From Streptomyces sp. NRRL F-2580 (GTDB taxonomy: Bacteria > Actinomycetota > Actinomycetes > Streptomycetales > Streptomycetaceae), in assembly GCF_000720115.1 (NCBI RefSeq), contig NZ_JOIR01000001.1, positions 248,001 through 312,000 on the forward strand: a stretch of DNA of 64,000 nucleotides, given 5' to 3'. Positions 33,780 through 42,235 of this stretch are shown piece after piece; the stretch's first letter is position 1; each line of letters begins with the position of its first letter. Under the pieces are notes generated by a model, which was not told where the DNA came from, made no database searches, and saw only the letters and a list, made by a program, of their open reading frames with translations. The translations under genes and the position numbers were made by a program.

Positions 33780-35411
33780 CTACGGAGCCTCGGCCGGCAC
33801 CTCCGGGATCCCCGGGGCGCCCAGAGCCGAGCCCTGCGCCGGCGGGTGCCCCTGGAGCGGCTTGTCCAGCGCGCTGTGATCCCGCCCGCCGCCCCCGCCG
33901 GGCGCGAGCCGACCCGGCAGCAGCTCCAGCACGGCCTGGCGGTACGCCGGGTGCGTGGCCTCGTCGTACGGGTCCGGGGTGGCGGGCACCTGCAGCCGGT
34001 ACACGGGACCCGCGCCGAGCCGGGCGTAGCCGCGGCCGGGCGGCACCTGGGCCGTCGGGGTGGTGTGCGGCGGCAGCCCCAGCACGTCGGCGATCTGCTG
34101 GATCCCGGCGGGCCCGAGGACGATCCGGGCGCGGGTGTGCTGCCAGACGGAGTCGTGCAGCAGTTCCAGGTGGTCGAAGTGCTCGGCCACCACCACCGTG
34201 ACGTGCGCGGGCCGCCCGTGCCGCAGCGGCACCTGCAGTTGGGCCAGCGGGTCGGGGCCCCCTTCGGCGACCGCGAGGTGGGCCAGCACGCTCGGCTGGT
34301 CCAGCAGGATCCACAGCGGGCGCCGGGTGTCCTCGGGCGCCGGCCGGCCGGACTCCCGGGCCCGGTGGGTGGCGATGAGCCGCCGCTCGGTCTCCTGCGC
34401 GGCCCACTCCAGGGTGGCCAGCGCCCCGGTCGGCCCGCATTCCACGGCGAGGACGCCGGCGCGGCCCGAGAGGCAGGCGTACTCGCCGCTGCCGCCGCCG
34501 TCGACGATCAGCACGTCGCCGCCGTGCCGCAGGGCCTGCAGGGCGACGGAGCGGATCAGGGTGGAGGTGCCGCTGCCGGGCTGGCCGACGGCCAGCAGGT
34601 GGGGCTCGGTGGAGCGGGGCCCGGTGCGCCAGATCACCGGCGGCACGTCGCGGGGCTCGTCGCCCTCCAGGACGGGCAGGGTGCGCTGCACGCCGCCCGC
34701 GTCGGTGAAGCCGAGCACGGTCTCACCGGGGGAGGTGACGAACGGCTGGGCGGCGATGCCCGTCGGCAGCGCCGCCAGCACGCTCAGGTCGAGCTGGTTG
34801 CCCTCCTCGTCCCAGTCGAAGAGATACTCCCGACCGCGCCCGGACTTGGCGTGCAGCAGTGCCTCGATCCGGGCCCGTGAGGCGGCCTCGCCATCGGTGA
34901 AGTAGGCCGGGTAGCGGATGTGGAGCCGGGTGATGCGGCCCGCCTCGTCGAACTCGTAGCCGCTGAAGGCCTTGTCCCAGTCCCCGCCGTGGGCGAAGAG
35001 GGGGTTCGGGTCCTCCGGGATGGAGAAGTACGGCACGAGGGCTTCGTAGAGGGAGCCGAGCCGTTCGGTCTCGGCATCGCTGGGCCCGGTCTTCACCTGG
35101 TTGCGGTCGCGCCCCTGCCAGGCCGCGGCCGCCATGAGGGTGATCAGGGCGAGGAGCGGACCGTAGGGGACGAGCGCGACCACGAGGACGCAGGCGGCTC
35201 CCAGGAACAGCGCGGGACCACGCTTGTCCTTGGGAGTCTCCGACCATCTGCGCCGCCCGGCCGAGGCCAGGACGCGCAGGCCGCGTCCGATGGTGAGGAG
35301 CGGATGGAGGACGTCCGTGGCGGTGTCGGCGGCCGTGCGAGCGAAGTCGCGGCCCCGGGACAGCGACGCGGTGCCGCTGCTGAGGATGCGGGGAAGTGGG
35401 CGCCGGGCCAC
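33780..35411 (-). CDS. sffA: SpoIIIE/FtsK-like septal protein SffA with altered Walker A
   Basis: A 543-residue protein with two N-terminal membrane helices (GPALFLGAACVLVVALVPYG and following, about residues 68-105) and a C-terminal FtsK/SpoIIIE-like ATPase domain. Walker A reads VGQPGSGTSTLIRS with Thr282 where Lys is expected; Walker B is RPLWILLDQPS. In S. coelicolor SffA is placed at sporulation septa by SmeA and helps chromosome segregation into spores. The GTG at 35411 follows AGGAGACG. It lies 69 bases after smeA on the same strand. Assignment rests on the smeA neighbour and the membrane-plus-FtsK layout. Confidence 0.88.
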   Translation of the reverse strand: MARRPLPRILSSGTASLSRGRDFARTAADTATDVLHPLLTIGRGLRVLASAGRRRWSETPKDKRGPALFLGAACVLVVALVPYGPLLALITLMAAAAWQGRDRNQVKTGPSDAETERLGSLYEALVPYFSIPEDPNPLFAHGGDWDKAFSGYEFDEAGRITRLHIRYPAYFTDGEAASRARIEALLHAKSGRGREYLFDWDEEGNQLDLSVLAALPTGIAAQPFVTSPGETVLGFTDAGGVQRTLPVLEGDEPRDVPPVIWRTGPRSTEPHLLAVGQPGSGTSTLIRSVALQALRHGGDVLIVDGGGSGEYACLSGRAGVLAVECGPTGALATLEWAAQETERRLIATHRARESGRPAPEDTRRPLWILLDQPSVLAHLAVAEGGPDPLAQLQVPLRHGRPAHVTVVVAEHFDHLELLHDSVWQHTRARIVLGPAGIQQIADVLGLPPHTTPTAQVPPGRGYARLGAGPVYRLQVPATPDPYDEATHPAYRQAVLELLPGRLAPGGGGGRDHSALDKPLQGHPPAQGSALGAPGIPEVPAEAP

Positions 35412-35480
35412 GGGCGTCTCCTGGAGTTGTGGGTGTGACGGTGCTTCGGGTGTTGCTGGTGGCGCTGCGCGACGGCCGGG

Positions 35481-35675
35481 TTAGAGCTTGATCCCGCCGA
35501 GCAGGCTCGCGAGGCTCGCCGTGCTCGCCGTGATGCTCGGGGCGATTGCGGAGCCGGCGAGGAAGAAACCGAAGAGCGAGCAGACGAACGCGTGCGACAG
35601 CTTCATCCCGTCCTTCTTGAAGAAGAGGAAGCAGATGATGCCGAGCAGGACCACGCCTGAGATGGACAGGACCAT
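35481..35675 (-). CDS. smeA: Small membrane protein SmeA
   Basis: A 64-residue protein with two membrane helices (VLSISGVVLLGIICFLFF and FVCSLFGFFLAGSAIAP) joined by the basic hairpin KKDGMKLSHA. It matches SmeA of Streptomyces, which targets SffA to sporulation septa and is made in aerial hyphae. The ATG at 35675 is preceded by CAGGAG; longer in-frame starts to 35783 are rejected. First gene of the smeA-sffA operon, developmental control being known for S. coelicolor but not visible here. Confidence 0.93.
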   Translation of the reverse strand: MVLSISGVVLLGIICFLFFKKDGMKLSHAFVCSLFGFFLAGSAIAPSITASTASLASLLGGIKL

Positions 35676-35993
35676 GAGGAGTTCTCCTGGTTGGTGGGGG
35701 ACAGTCACCATCAGTTCTTCCAGGCTCACAGGAAGTATCAATGCGACAAAAGGTGCATACGGGTGAATCTGTGAGTTTTTCACTTGACCGGCTCAGCCCG
35801 GCTGGCGCGTCCGGCGCACCGGGGGTCGAGGGTGATCCTTGCCTCGGCCCGACCCGGACATGTGCAGGCCAGGGCGCTACTCTGGCGATTCACCCGTACG
35901 GACGCAGTGCCGTGCACCCCCCTGCCCGCCCGTCCTGGGGACGGGGCTGCGGGGCGGACCATGTCAGCAACGAGTGAAAGGCGGTAACGAACG
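35676..35993. other. Divergent intergenic region smeA / ankyrin gene
   Basis: These 318 bases hold the upstream regions of both genes. It is noticeably AT-richer at 35730-35785 than the surroundings, probably the smeA promoter zone. Short reading frames here lack codon bias. I see no defined operator. Confidence 0.5.
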
Positions 35994-36416
35994 ATGAGCG
36001 AGCACGCCGCGGAAGGCGCCGGTTCCCAGGACGTCCCCGACGAGGACGTCATCGAACTGGCCACCAAGATCTTCGACCTCGCCCGTCAGGGTGAGACCGA
36101 GACGCTCGCCGCCTACCTCGACGCCGGGGTCCCGGCGAACCTCACCAACGACCGCGGCGACACCCTCGTCATGCTCGCCGCCTACCACGGCCACGCCGAC
36201 GCCGTGTCGGCCCTGCTGGCCCGCGGCGCCGAGGCCGACCGCGCCAACGACCGCGGCCAGACCCCGCTCGCGGGGGCCGTCTTCAAGGGTGAGGAGGCCG
36301 TGATCCGCGCCCTGCTCGCCGGCGGAGCCGATCCGACCGCCGGAACCCCCTCCGCCGTGGACACGGCGCGCATGTTCGCCAAGGCCGACCTGCTGGAACT
36401 TTTCGGAGCCGAGTAG
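35994..36416 (+). CDS. Ankyrin-repeat protein
   Basis: A 140-residue soluble protein composed of an acidic N-terminal helix and about three to four ankyrin repeats (DRGDTLVMLAAYHGHADAVS, ALLARGAEADRANDRGQTPL, EEAVIRALLAGGADPTAGTP). These form a protein-binding surface; the partner is unknown. Short ankyrin proteins of this size are common in Streptomyces. The ATG at 35994 lies 318 bases from smeA, divergent. No enzymatic domain. Confidence 0.92.
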   Translation: MSEHAAEGAGSQDVPDEDVIELATKIFDLARQGETETLAAYLDAGVPANLTNDRGDTLVMLAAYHGHADAVSALLARGAEADRANDRGQTPLAGAVFKGEEAVIRALLAGGADPTAGTPSAVDTARMFAKADLLELFGAE

Positions 36417-36556
36417 TCCGCTTTTGCCTCGGATCTGGCCGGGCCCGGCCGGTTCCCGACCTCACGGAATGGTCACGGCGGCCGTAAATGTGGTCGCGGT
36501 GCACAAACCGGCTGGGCCATCATGGCGTCGGATTCGATTCGCGAGCACGGGGGGCG

Positions 36557-36602
36557 GGCCGGAGCGGGTAGGACACGAAGGGTGTCCCTGCCCGACCCGG
36601 CC
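36557..36602 (+). promoter_or_regulatory. Long imperfect hairpin before the leader peptide
   Basis: GGCC-CGGG-GGACAC (36557-36576) pairs in three blocks with GTGTCC-CCCG-GGCC (36582-36602). It lies 38 bases before the small frame at 36640 and may be the ankyrin-gene terminator or part of a regulated leader. Confidence 0.5.
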
Positions 36603-36639
36603 ACCATGGTCACGAAGAACTGACGAGAGTGAGAAGGCA

Positions 36640-36702
36640 ATGGTCTACATCGAGCGGAACATGACGGCGGACGTCCTCACATGCTGTTACGCGGCCCTGT
36701 GA
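36640..36702 (+). CDS. Possible 20-residue leader peptide with Cys-Cys
   Basis: A short frame starting ATG at 36640 after GAGAAGG, product MVYIERNMTADVLTCCYAAL, stop at 36702, 46 bases before the HEAT-repeat gene. The ribosome site is good, the codons are ordinary, and the double Cys near the end resembles cysteine-sensing leader peptides of mycobacteria, though those carry longer Cys runs. It could also be a translated spacer with no function. Confidence 0.45.
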   Translation: MVYIERNMTADVLTCCYAAL

Positions 36703-36748
36703 ATCCCGATTCCCGGTTGCGTCCCCAGCTTGATTTGAGGCCATTCCC

Positions 36749-38146
36749 ATGTTCGAACCAGTCATAGCACCGAGCGGTACCCTGCTCGGGCTCCTCCAGC
36801 GCGGCCGCGGCGACGGCACGCTGCACGCACTCGCGGCACCCAGGGCGGAGGCCCTCGAGGCCCTCAACCAGTGCGTGCTCCGCGACCCGCGCCAGGACTG
36901 GCAGGTCGAGAACCGCTCCTTGTACTACGCCCGGCTCTACCTGGACCTCAACGGTCCCCTGGGCGAGATCGAGCACCACCTCTTCAGCGCCGACGACCTC
37001 GTCGACGAAGAGGACCACCGGACCGGCCTCGCCCTGTCCGTCCTGGGCCACCTGGCCTCGTACGGCCGCGACGACGCGCTCATGCTGCTGCGCCGGTACG
37101 CCGCCTCCGGGGCGAACTGGGCCTGGGCCCTCGACGAACTCGCCCTGCGCGACGACGACGAAGGCCTGCGGTCCCTGGCCGCCCCCGTCCTCGCCAGGTT
37201 CCCCGCCACGGCCGAGGGCGAGGCGCGGCTGGCCGCCGCCGTCCGCGACGCCTACGAGCCCCGGCCGTGGCGCCTGTGGGAGGAGACCCCGCAGCACGGC
37301 GAGCGCCTGCGCGCCGCCCGTCAGCAGGGCTCATTCGACCGCTGGCAGCGCCAGCTGACCCCCAGCGGCCCCCGGCCCGGCTGGGGAGTCCAGGCCGTCT
37401 TCGACTGGGCCGCCGACGGCCTGCGCCGCGGCATGCCGCTGCACGTGCCCGCCGCGCGCTGCCTGGCCGCGGTCGCCGCACCCGAGGACCGCTCCGCGAT
37501 CCTCGCGGCCGCCGCCGGCGCCTCGGGCGAGGCCGCCCGCGCCACGGCCCTGCACCACCTGGTCCTCGCCGAGCCGGAGAACCCCGCCGTGCTGGACCTC
37601 ATCGAGGCCGCCGCCGACGAACCCGCCGTGGCGGCCTACGAGCGCATGTGCGGCCCCGAGGCCGTCGAACGGGCCCGGCGCTGGATCCACCGCCCCGACG
37701 CCCTGGGCGCGGCAGCCGCGGCCACCCTGGCCGCCCGCGGCGGAGCCGAGGACGCGGAACTGGTCCTCGGAGCCCTGCGCTCCACGGTCCGCGGCGCGGG
37801 CCCCGACACCCGGCACCTCTACCCCCTCGTGGACGGCGCCGGCCGCCTCGCCATCGGCTGCGCCGCCCCCGTGCTGCGCCACATCTACCGCGAGACGGCC
37901 TCGTCCCACCTGCGCGGCCGGGCCGCGCGGGCCCTCGCCAGCACCGACCCCTCCTTCGCGGCGGGCTTCGCCGTCGAATGCCTCTGGGACTGCGAGGAGA
38001 CCACCCGCGAGGTGGCGGCCCACCACGCCGAGACCGCCGACGCCCGGGTCGCACCCCGGCTGCGCCGCCTGGCGACGGACCCGGCCGAGGAAGAGGACGT
38101 CCAGTCGGCCGTCCGCAGCCGGATCGCCCCGGAGTCGGCCGTGTAG
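36749..38146 (+). CDS. HEAT-repeat protein, function unknown
   Basis: A 465-residue all-helical protein with repeated 30-40-residue HEAT/PBS-lyase-like units (ALSVLGHLASYGRDDALMLL, LRGRAARALASTDPSFAAGF, REVAAHHAETADARVAPRLR). The N-terminal 60 residues (MFEPVIAPSGTLLGLLQRGR) are a conserved lead. It has no membrane segment or enzyme motif; HEAT proteins bind other proteins. It follows the small leader frame. A terminator hairpin lies just after its stop. Conserved in Streptomyces as a single-copy gene to my knowledge, role unknown. Confidence 0.82.
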   Translation: MFEPVIAPSGTLLGLLQRGRGDGTLHALAAPRAEALEALNQCVLRDPRQDWQVENRSLYYARLYLDLNGPLGEIEHHLFSADDLVDEEDHRTGLALSVLGHLASYGRDDALMLLRRYAASGANWAWALDELALRDDDEGLRSLAAPVLARFPATAEGEARLAAAVRDAYEPRPWRLWEETPQHGERLRAARQQGSFDRWQRQLTPSGPRPGWGVQAVFDWAADGLRRGMPLHVPAARCLAAVAAPEDRSAILAAAAGASGEAARATALHHLVLAEPENPAVLDLIEAAADEPAVAAYERMCGPEAVERARRWIHRPDALGAAAAATLAARGGAEDAELVLGALRSTVRGAGPDTRHLYPLVDGAGRLAIGCAAPVLRHIYRETASSHLRGRAARALASTDPSFAAGFAVECLWDCEETTREVAAHHAETADARVAPRLRRLATDPAEEEDVQSAVRSRIAPESAV

Positions 38147-38162
38147 CGGGTCGCGGAAGCGC

Positions 38163-38195
38163 GGACGCCCCGGCCTGAGGAAGGCCGGGGCGTCC
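38163..38195. terminator. Terminator between HEAT gene and convergent gene
   Basis: A perfect 13-bp inverted repeat (38163-38175 with 38183-38195, arm GGACGCCCCGGCC) with a 7-base loop, between two convergent genes; can serve both. Confidence 0.85.
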
Positions 38196-38217
38196 GGGGT
38201 TCATCGCGAAGAGGCCG

Positions 38218-39216
38218 TCACCGGCCCGGCGAGAAGTCGATCTCGCAGGGGGTGACCTTCGACGTCTCCTTCACGCCGTACCCGACCTTCGCGGAGGGGC
38301 TCGACGGCCCCGCCGGCTTGGTGAGCACGAGGGTGTACCCCGGAGGGACCGTCTTCGAATTGATCCGCAACCGAGGCGTCGTCCCGACGGACACCTCGGC
38401 CTCGTGGTCGGCCTGCGGGCCCCGGTAGCCGCCCCCCACGTGCGTGCACTCCGACGCGGGCTTCTTCTCGATCACCGCGACGCTGACCCCCTGGGCCTGA
38501 AGGCTCTGAACCAGTGCGGCCAGCCCCTCAGGCGCGGGAACGTCGACCTCGATGGTCTTGCCGGGGTCCTTCGGAGGCTCGGAGCGCGCCTTCAGCGCTT
38601 CTTCCAGGCCCTCGGAGTAGTCGATCGAGCAGGACGGGACCTTGGCCGTCTCGACCACGCCGAAGCCGATCCCCTGCTCACCCAGCGGGTAGTAGTCAGC
38701 CCACGGGAACATCAGCGTGTAGCCCGGGGGGACCGTCTTCGCGTTGACCTTGAGGACGAAGCCGTCATCGCTGTGCTGCAGGATCTCGGCCTCGCGGTCG
38801 GCCTGCGGACCGCGGCCACCGCCACCGAGCTCGGAGCACTGGGACCGCGGCCGCTTCGGGACCAACGCGACCTGGACCCCCAGCTCCTTCAGCCGGTCCA
38901 CGAGGGCCGGGACCTGGTGCTGCTCGGGCAGCTTGAACCGGAGCGACCCGTCCGGATCCCTCTTGATCTCCGGCGCGCTCGTGGCCGTAGGGCTCGGCGA
39001 ACCGGTGGGCGCGTCCGAGGGCAGCGAGCCGTTGCGGGTGCTGCCCGGCAGGGCCATGACCGCGAGTACGACGGCGGTGGCGACGCCCACCCCGAGCGGG
39101 ATGCCGTAGCGGCGGGCGAAGTTGCGGGCGGGGGCCGGGGCCGGGGCCTCCTCCGGGAGGCGGGCCAGCAGCGCCGCCTTGAGCCGGTCCTCGAACCCGC
39201 TGGGCCTGGTGCTCAT
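38218..39216 (-). CDS. Sigma-factor-associated membrane protein with duplicated extracellular domain
   Basis: A 332-residue protein: cytoplasmic N-terminus (FEDRLKAALLARLPEEAP), one membrane helix (IPLGVGVATAVVLAVMALPG, about 39-58), a Ser/Pro/Thr linker, and two copies of a roughly 110-residue domain (about 88-205 and 215-332). Both copies share GVxVAxIxKxPxSxC, GGGxRGPQADxEAE, KTVPPGYTL and a C-terminal Cys-x-Ile-Asp. It overlaps the ECF sigma gene by ATGA, the arrangement of an anti-sigma partner, but no zinc anti-sigma motif is seen. Extracellular sensing is inferred. Confidence 0.75.
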   Translation of the reverse strand: MSTRPSGFEDRLKAALLARLPEEAPAPAPARNFARRYGIPLGVGVATAVVLAVMALPGSTRNGSLPSDAPTGSPSPTATSAPEIKRDPDGSLRFKLPEQHQVPALVDRLKELGVQVALVPKRPRSQCSELGGGGRGPQADREAEILQHSDDGFVLKVNAKTVPPGYTLMFPWADYYPLGEQGIGFGVVETAKVPSCSIDYSEGLEEALKARSEPPKDPGKTIEVDVPAPEGLAALVQSLQAQGVSVAVIEKKPASECTHVGGGYRGPQADHEAEVSVGTTPRLRINSKTVPPGYTLVLTKPAGPSSPSAKVGYGVKETSKVTPCEIDFSPGR

Positions 39217-39791
39217 CGGGCTGCCTCCAACTGCGGTTCGGTGACGGTGGCGCGCCCGGTCCCGCGCAGCGCGCGGCGGGCCCGGTGGAGGCGGACGCGG
39301 ACGGTCGCCTGGGTGATGCCGAGGGCCTGGGCGGCCTCGGCCGGGGTGAGCTGGTCGACGACCACGAGGTCGAGGGCCGCGCGCAGCGGCTCGGAAAGAG
39401 CGGCGTGACGTTCCGCCAGGGACCTGAAGGCCCGCTGGGCGTCGATCCGTTCCTCCAGGGCCGCGACGTCCCCGTCCTCCAGGAGACGGCGGCCGCTCAG
39501 CCGCGCCAGGGCGCCGCTCTCCCGGGCGAGCCCGCGGGCGTGGCCCGACAGGACGTTGCGGGCTATCCCGAACAACCAGGCGATCGGCGCTCCCCTGTTG
39601 GGCCGATAGCCGGAGGTCGAGCCCATCGCCGCGAGGAAGATGTCCGCCGTCAGGTCCGCCGCCAGGTGCGGGTCGGCGACCCGGCGGGTGACGAATCCGA
39701 GCACGGCGTCGATGTGCTCCTCGTAGAACGCGCCGAATCCCTCGTGCGTGGTGAGATCCGGTGGCCCGGTCTTCTGTCCTGGGCTTCGCAC
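39213..39791 (-). CDS. ECF-type RNA polymerase sigma factor
   Basis: A 192-residue sigma factor: region 2 (FGAFYEEHIDAVLGFVTRRV, DLTADIFLAAMGS, PIAWLFGIARNVLSGHARG) and region 4 (LSEPLRAALDLVVVDQLTPA, EAAQALGITQATVRVRLHRA). The GTG at 39791 is preceded by GGGAGGAAC; a codon at 39833 would read through the ribosome site. Its stop overlaps the start of the membrane partner (ATGA). It directs an unknown regulon, probably including this operon. The neighbouring pxpC gene is on the same strand upstream, 74 bases away. Confidence 0.92.
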   Translation of the reverse strand: MRSPGQKTGPPDLTTHEGFGAFYEEHIDAVLGFVTRRVADPHLAADLTADIFLAAMGSTSGYRPNRGAPIAWLFGIARNVLSGHARGLARESGALARLSGRRLLEDGDVAALEERIDAQRAFRSLAERHAALSEPLRAALDLVVVDQLTPAEAAQALGITQATVRVRLHRARRALRGTGRATVTEPQLEAAR

Positions 39792-39864
39792 CCTGGTTCC
39801 TCCCCTGCGGCGGGGGCCGGTCGGCCCCCTCACTCCGTACTTGGCCGCAGCCCCCGAAAACGTT

Positions 39865-40731
39865 TCACCGGGACCGGAGGAACCGCACCGGAGTCCCCGG
39901 CCGGGCCTGCGCCGCCGCGTCCAGGGCCGGGCCCGCCGGGACCACGCCGACCACCGGGTAGCCGCCCGTCACCGGGTGGTCGGCCAGGAACACCACCGGC
40001 AGGCCGTCCGGCGGGACCTGGACCGCGCCCAGCACCATGCCCTCGCTCGGCAGTTCCCCGGGCCGGGCGCGGACCAGCGCCGGGCCCGCCTCCGTGCGCA
40101 GGCCGATGCGGTTGGACCTCGCCGACACCCGGAACTCCGCCCGCCACAGCCCGGCCAGCGAATCCGGCGCGAACCAGTCCGCGCGCGGCCCCAAGCGGAG
40201 CGGCAGCAGCAGTTCCGCGGGCGGCCCGGGCAGGCCGCAGACGTCCGCCCCGGGCACCGGATCCGGCCCGGCCGGGCCCACCGGCAGCCGCATCCCGGCC
40301 GACAGGACGGCCGGCCCCAACCCCGACAGCAGGTCCGCCGAGCGACTGCCGAGGACCGGCGGGACGGCCAGGCCTCCCCGTACCGCGACGTAGCTGCGCA
40401 GCCCCGACTCCGCCGGGCCCACCTCCAGTTCCGCCCCGGCCGGCAGCAGGACCGCCGCTCCCCAGGCCGCCGGGCGACCTGAGATCCGTACGGAACAGGG
40501 TGCGCCCGTGACCGCCACGACCGTCGAGGAGAGCGCCCGCAGCCCCGTCCCGTCCAGGGTCGTCTCCAGCGCCGCCGCGTCCGGCGCGTTGCCCAGGAGG
40601 CGGTTGGCCAGCGCGTGCGCCGCCGTGTCCAGAGCGCCCGAGCGGGGGACGCCCAGGTGTGCGTACCCGGGGCGCCCCCGGTCCTGGACCGTGGTCAGCG
40701 CGCCCGGCCGCACCACCAGCAGTTCAGTCAT
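39865..40731 (-). CDS. pxpC: 5-oxoprolinase subunit C (biotin-dependent carboxyltransferase family)
   Basis: Subunit of the prokaryotic ATP-dependent 5-oxoprolinase PxpABC, which opens the damaged metabolite 5-oxoproline to glutamate. The 288-residue protein (KipA/UreA-CT family) starts MTELLVVRPGALTTVQDRGR and shows GVPRSGALDTAAHALANRLL, LETTLDGTGL and FLADHPVTGGYPV. The ATG at 40731 overlaps the end of pxpB by eight bases. Third gene of the operon in the usual order A-B-C. The name allophanate hydrolase is a legacy label, as no amidase domain is present. Confidence 0.93.
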   Translation of the reverse strand: MTELLVVRPGALTTVQDRGRPGYAHLGVPRSGALDTAAHALANRLLGNAPDAAALETTLDGTGLRALSSTVVAVTGAPCSVRISGRPAAWGAAVLLPAGAELEVGPAESGLRSYVAVRGGLAVPPVLGSRSADLLSGLGPAVLSAGMRLPVGPAGPDPVPGADVCGLPGPPAELLLPLRLGPRADWFAPDSLAGLWRAEFRVSARSNRIGLRTEAGPALVRARPGELPSEGMVLGAVQVPPDGLPVVFLADHPVTGGYPVVGVVPAGPALDAAAQARPGTPVRFLRSR

Positions 40732-41344
40732 GGCCCGCCTCCGTGAACCGCACCCGGACGCCGGGCGCGAACAGCGCCGCGGGCTCCCGCTCCGGGTCCC
40801 ACAGCACCGCGTCCGTGGAGCCGATCAGCTGCCAGCCGCCGGGGGAGGAGCGCGGGTACACCCCCGCGTACTCGCCGGCCAGCGCCAGCGAGCCCGCCGG
40901 GACGGCCGTCCGGGGCGTGTCCCGGCGCGGCAGGTGGAAGCGCTCCGGGAGCCCCGTCAGGTAGCCGAAGCCGGGGGCGAACCCGCAGAAGGCCACCCGG
41001 AAGCCGGTGCCGCCCACGATCCCCGGCACCTCCCGCGGGGACACCCCCCACCGCCGGGCCACCTCCGCCAGGTCCGGGCCGTCGTACCGCACCGGGACGG
41101 TGACCAGCGGCCCCTCCGCCTCCGCGAGCGCCGGCACCTCCCACCGGGCGATCCGGGCACCCAGCGCGGCCGGGTCCCGCACCCCGTCCAGCAGTACCGT
41201 CCGCGCGGCCGGCACGAGGTCCCGTACGGGCCCCAGCTCGCCCGCGTCCCGGCGGCGCAGCAGCTCGGCGTGGAGCGCGGCCACCTCCGCCGCCGAGTCC
41301 AGTTCGATCAACAGCGCCCCGCCGCCCACCACGAGCGGCCTCAC
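40724..41344 (-). CDS. pxpB: 5-oxoprolinase subunit B (KipI family)
   Basis: A 206-residue KipI/carboxyltransferase-domain protein: PVRYDGPDLAEVARRWGVSP, FCGFAPGFGYLTGLPERFHL, PRTAVPAGSLALAGEYAGVY and GGWQLIGSTD are the family hallmarks. It works with PxpA and PxpC in ATP-dependent ring opening of 5-oxoproline. The GTG at 41344 overlaps the pxpA stop by four bases (GTGA) and the gene overlaps pxpC by eight bases, so translation is coupled throughout. Because of the GTG start and overlaps it can be missed by start prediction. Confidence 0.93.
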   Translation of the reverse strand: MRPLVVGGGALLIELDSAAEVAALHAELLRRRDAGELGPVRDLVPAARTVLLDGVRDPAALGARIARWEVPALAEAEGPLVTVPVRYDGPDLAEVARRWGVSPREVPGIVGGTGFRVAFCGFAPGFGYLTGLPERFHLPRRDTPRTAVPAGSLALAGEYAGVYPRSSPGGWQLIGSTDAVLWDPEREPAALFAPGVRVRFTEAGHD

Positions 41345-42135
41345 GCGAAGGCCTCCACGCGGACCCCGGCCGCGCCCAGCGCCTCCCGGACCCGCCGCGC
41401 GAGCACGGCCGCCCCCGGGGTGTCCCCGTGCAGGCACAGTGAACGCGCGGCCACCCGGACCGACGAGCCGTCGGCAGCCACCACCGTCCGCACGGCGGCC
41501 ATCCGCACGGCCCGCGCCACGACCGCGTCCGGGTCGTGCAGCACCGCTCCCGGCTCGGTGCGCGGAACCAGCGTCCCTGCGGGCGTGTAGGCGCGGTCGG
41601 CGAAGGCCTCCGGTACGGCGGCCAGCCCGGCCTCGCCGGCGGCGGCGAGCAGGAGCGACCCGGGCAGTCCCAGTACGGGCAGGCCCCCGGTGGCACCGGA
41701 CCCGGCGGCCAGCCGGACGCCCGCGACCACGGCCGCGGCCTGGTCCCCGTCGTGCACGGTCCGGTTGTAGAGCGCGCCGTGCGGTTTCACGTACGACACC
41801 CGGGAGCCGGCCGCCCGCGCGAACACCTCCAGCGCGCCGATCTGGTAAGCCACCTCGTCCGCCAGCTCGGCGGCCGGGACGTCCATCGCGCGCCGTCCGA
41901 AGCCGGCGAGGTCGCGGTAGGAGACCTGCGCGCCGATCCGTACGCCCCGCTCGGCGGCCAGTTCGCAGACGCGGCGCATGATGGACGGGTCGCCGGCGTG
42001 GAAACCGCAGGCCACGTTGGCGCTCGTGACGACGGACAGCAGGGCCTCGTCGTCGGTGAGCGTCCAGCGTCCGAATCCCTCGCCGAGGTCGGCGTTGAGG
42101 TCGACCACCGCAGAGGATGCGATCATGGAATCCAT
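41341..42135 (-). CDS. pxpA: 5-oxoprolinase subunit A (LamB/YcsF family)
   Basis: A 264-residue LamB/YcsF protein with VVDLNADLGEGFGRWTLTDD, SANVACGFHAGDPSIMRRVC, VSYVKPHGALYNRTVHDGDQ and CLHGDTPGAAVLARRVREAL, all family hallmarks. First gene of pxpABC. The start is uncertain: ATG at 42135 or 42126; neither has a strong ribosome site, and the longer frame to 42216 runs into the divergent promoter region. The divergent SMC-cassette gene begins 100 bases away. Confidence 0.93.
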   Translation of the reverse strand: MDSMIASSAVVDLNADLGEGFGRWTLTDDEALLSVVTSANVACGFHAGDPSIMRRVCELAAERGVRIGAQVSYRDLAGFGRRAMDVPAAELADEVAYQIGALEVFARAAGSRVSYVKPHGALYNRTVHDGDQAAAVVAGVRLAAGSGATGGLPVLGLPGSLLLAAAGEAGLAAVPEAFADRAYTPAGTLVPRTEPGAVLHDPDAVVARAVRMAAVRTVVAADGSSVRVAARSLCLHGDTPGAAVLARRVREALGAAGVRVEAFA

Positions 42136-42235
42136 GCGCTGAGCGTAGAGCAGACGTCCCACGGTTCGGCCGGGGACGATCCGGCCGAACCATGCCGTTT
42201 GGGATGTTGTCAGCAACAGCGCCTAGTCTTTGTCC

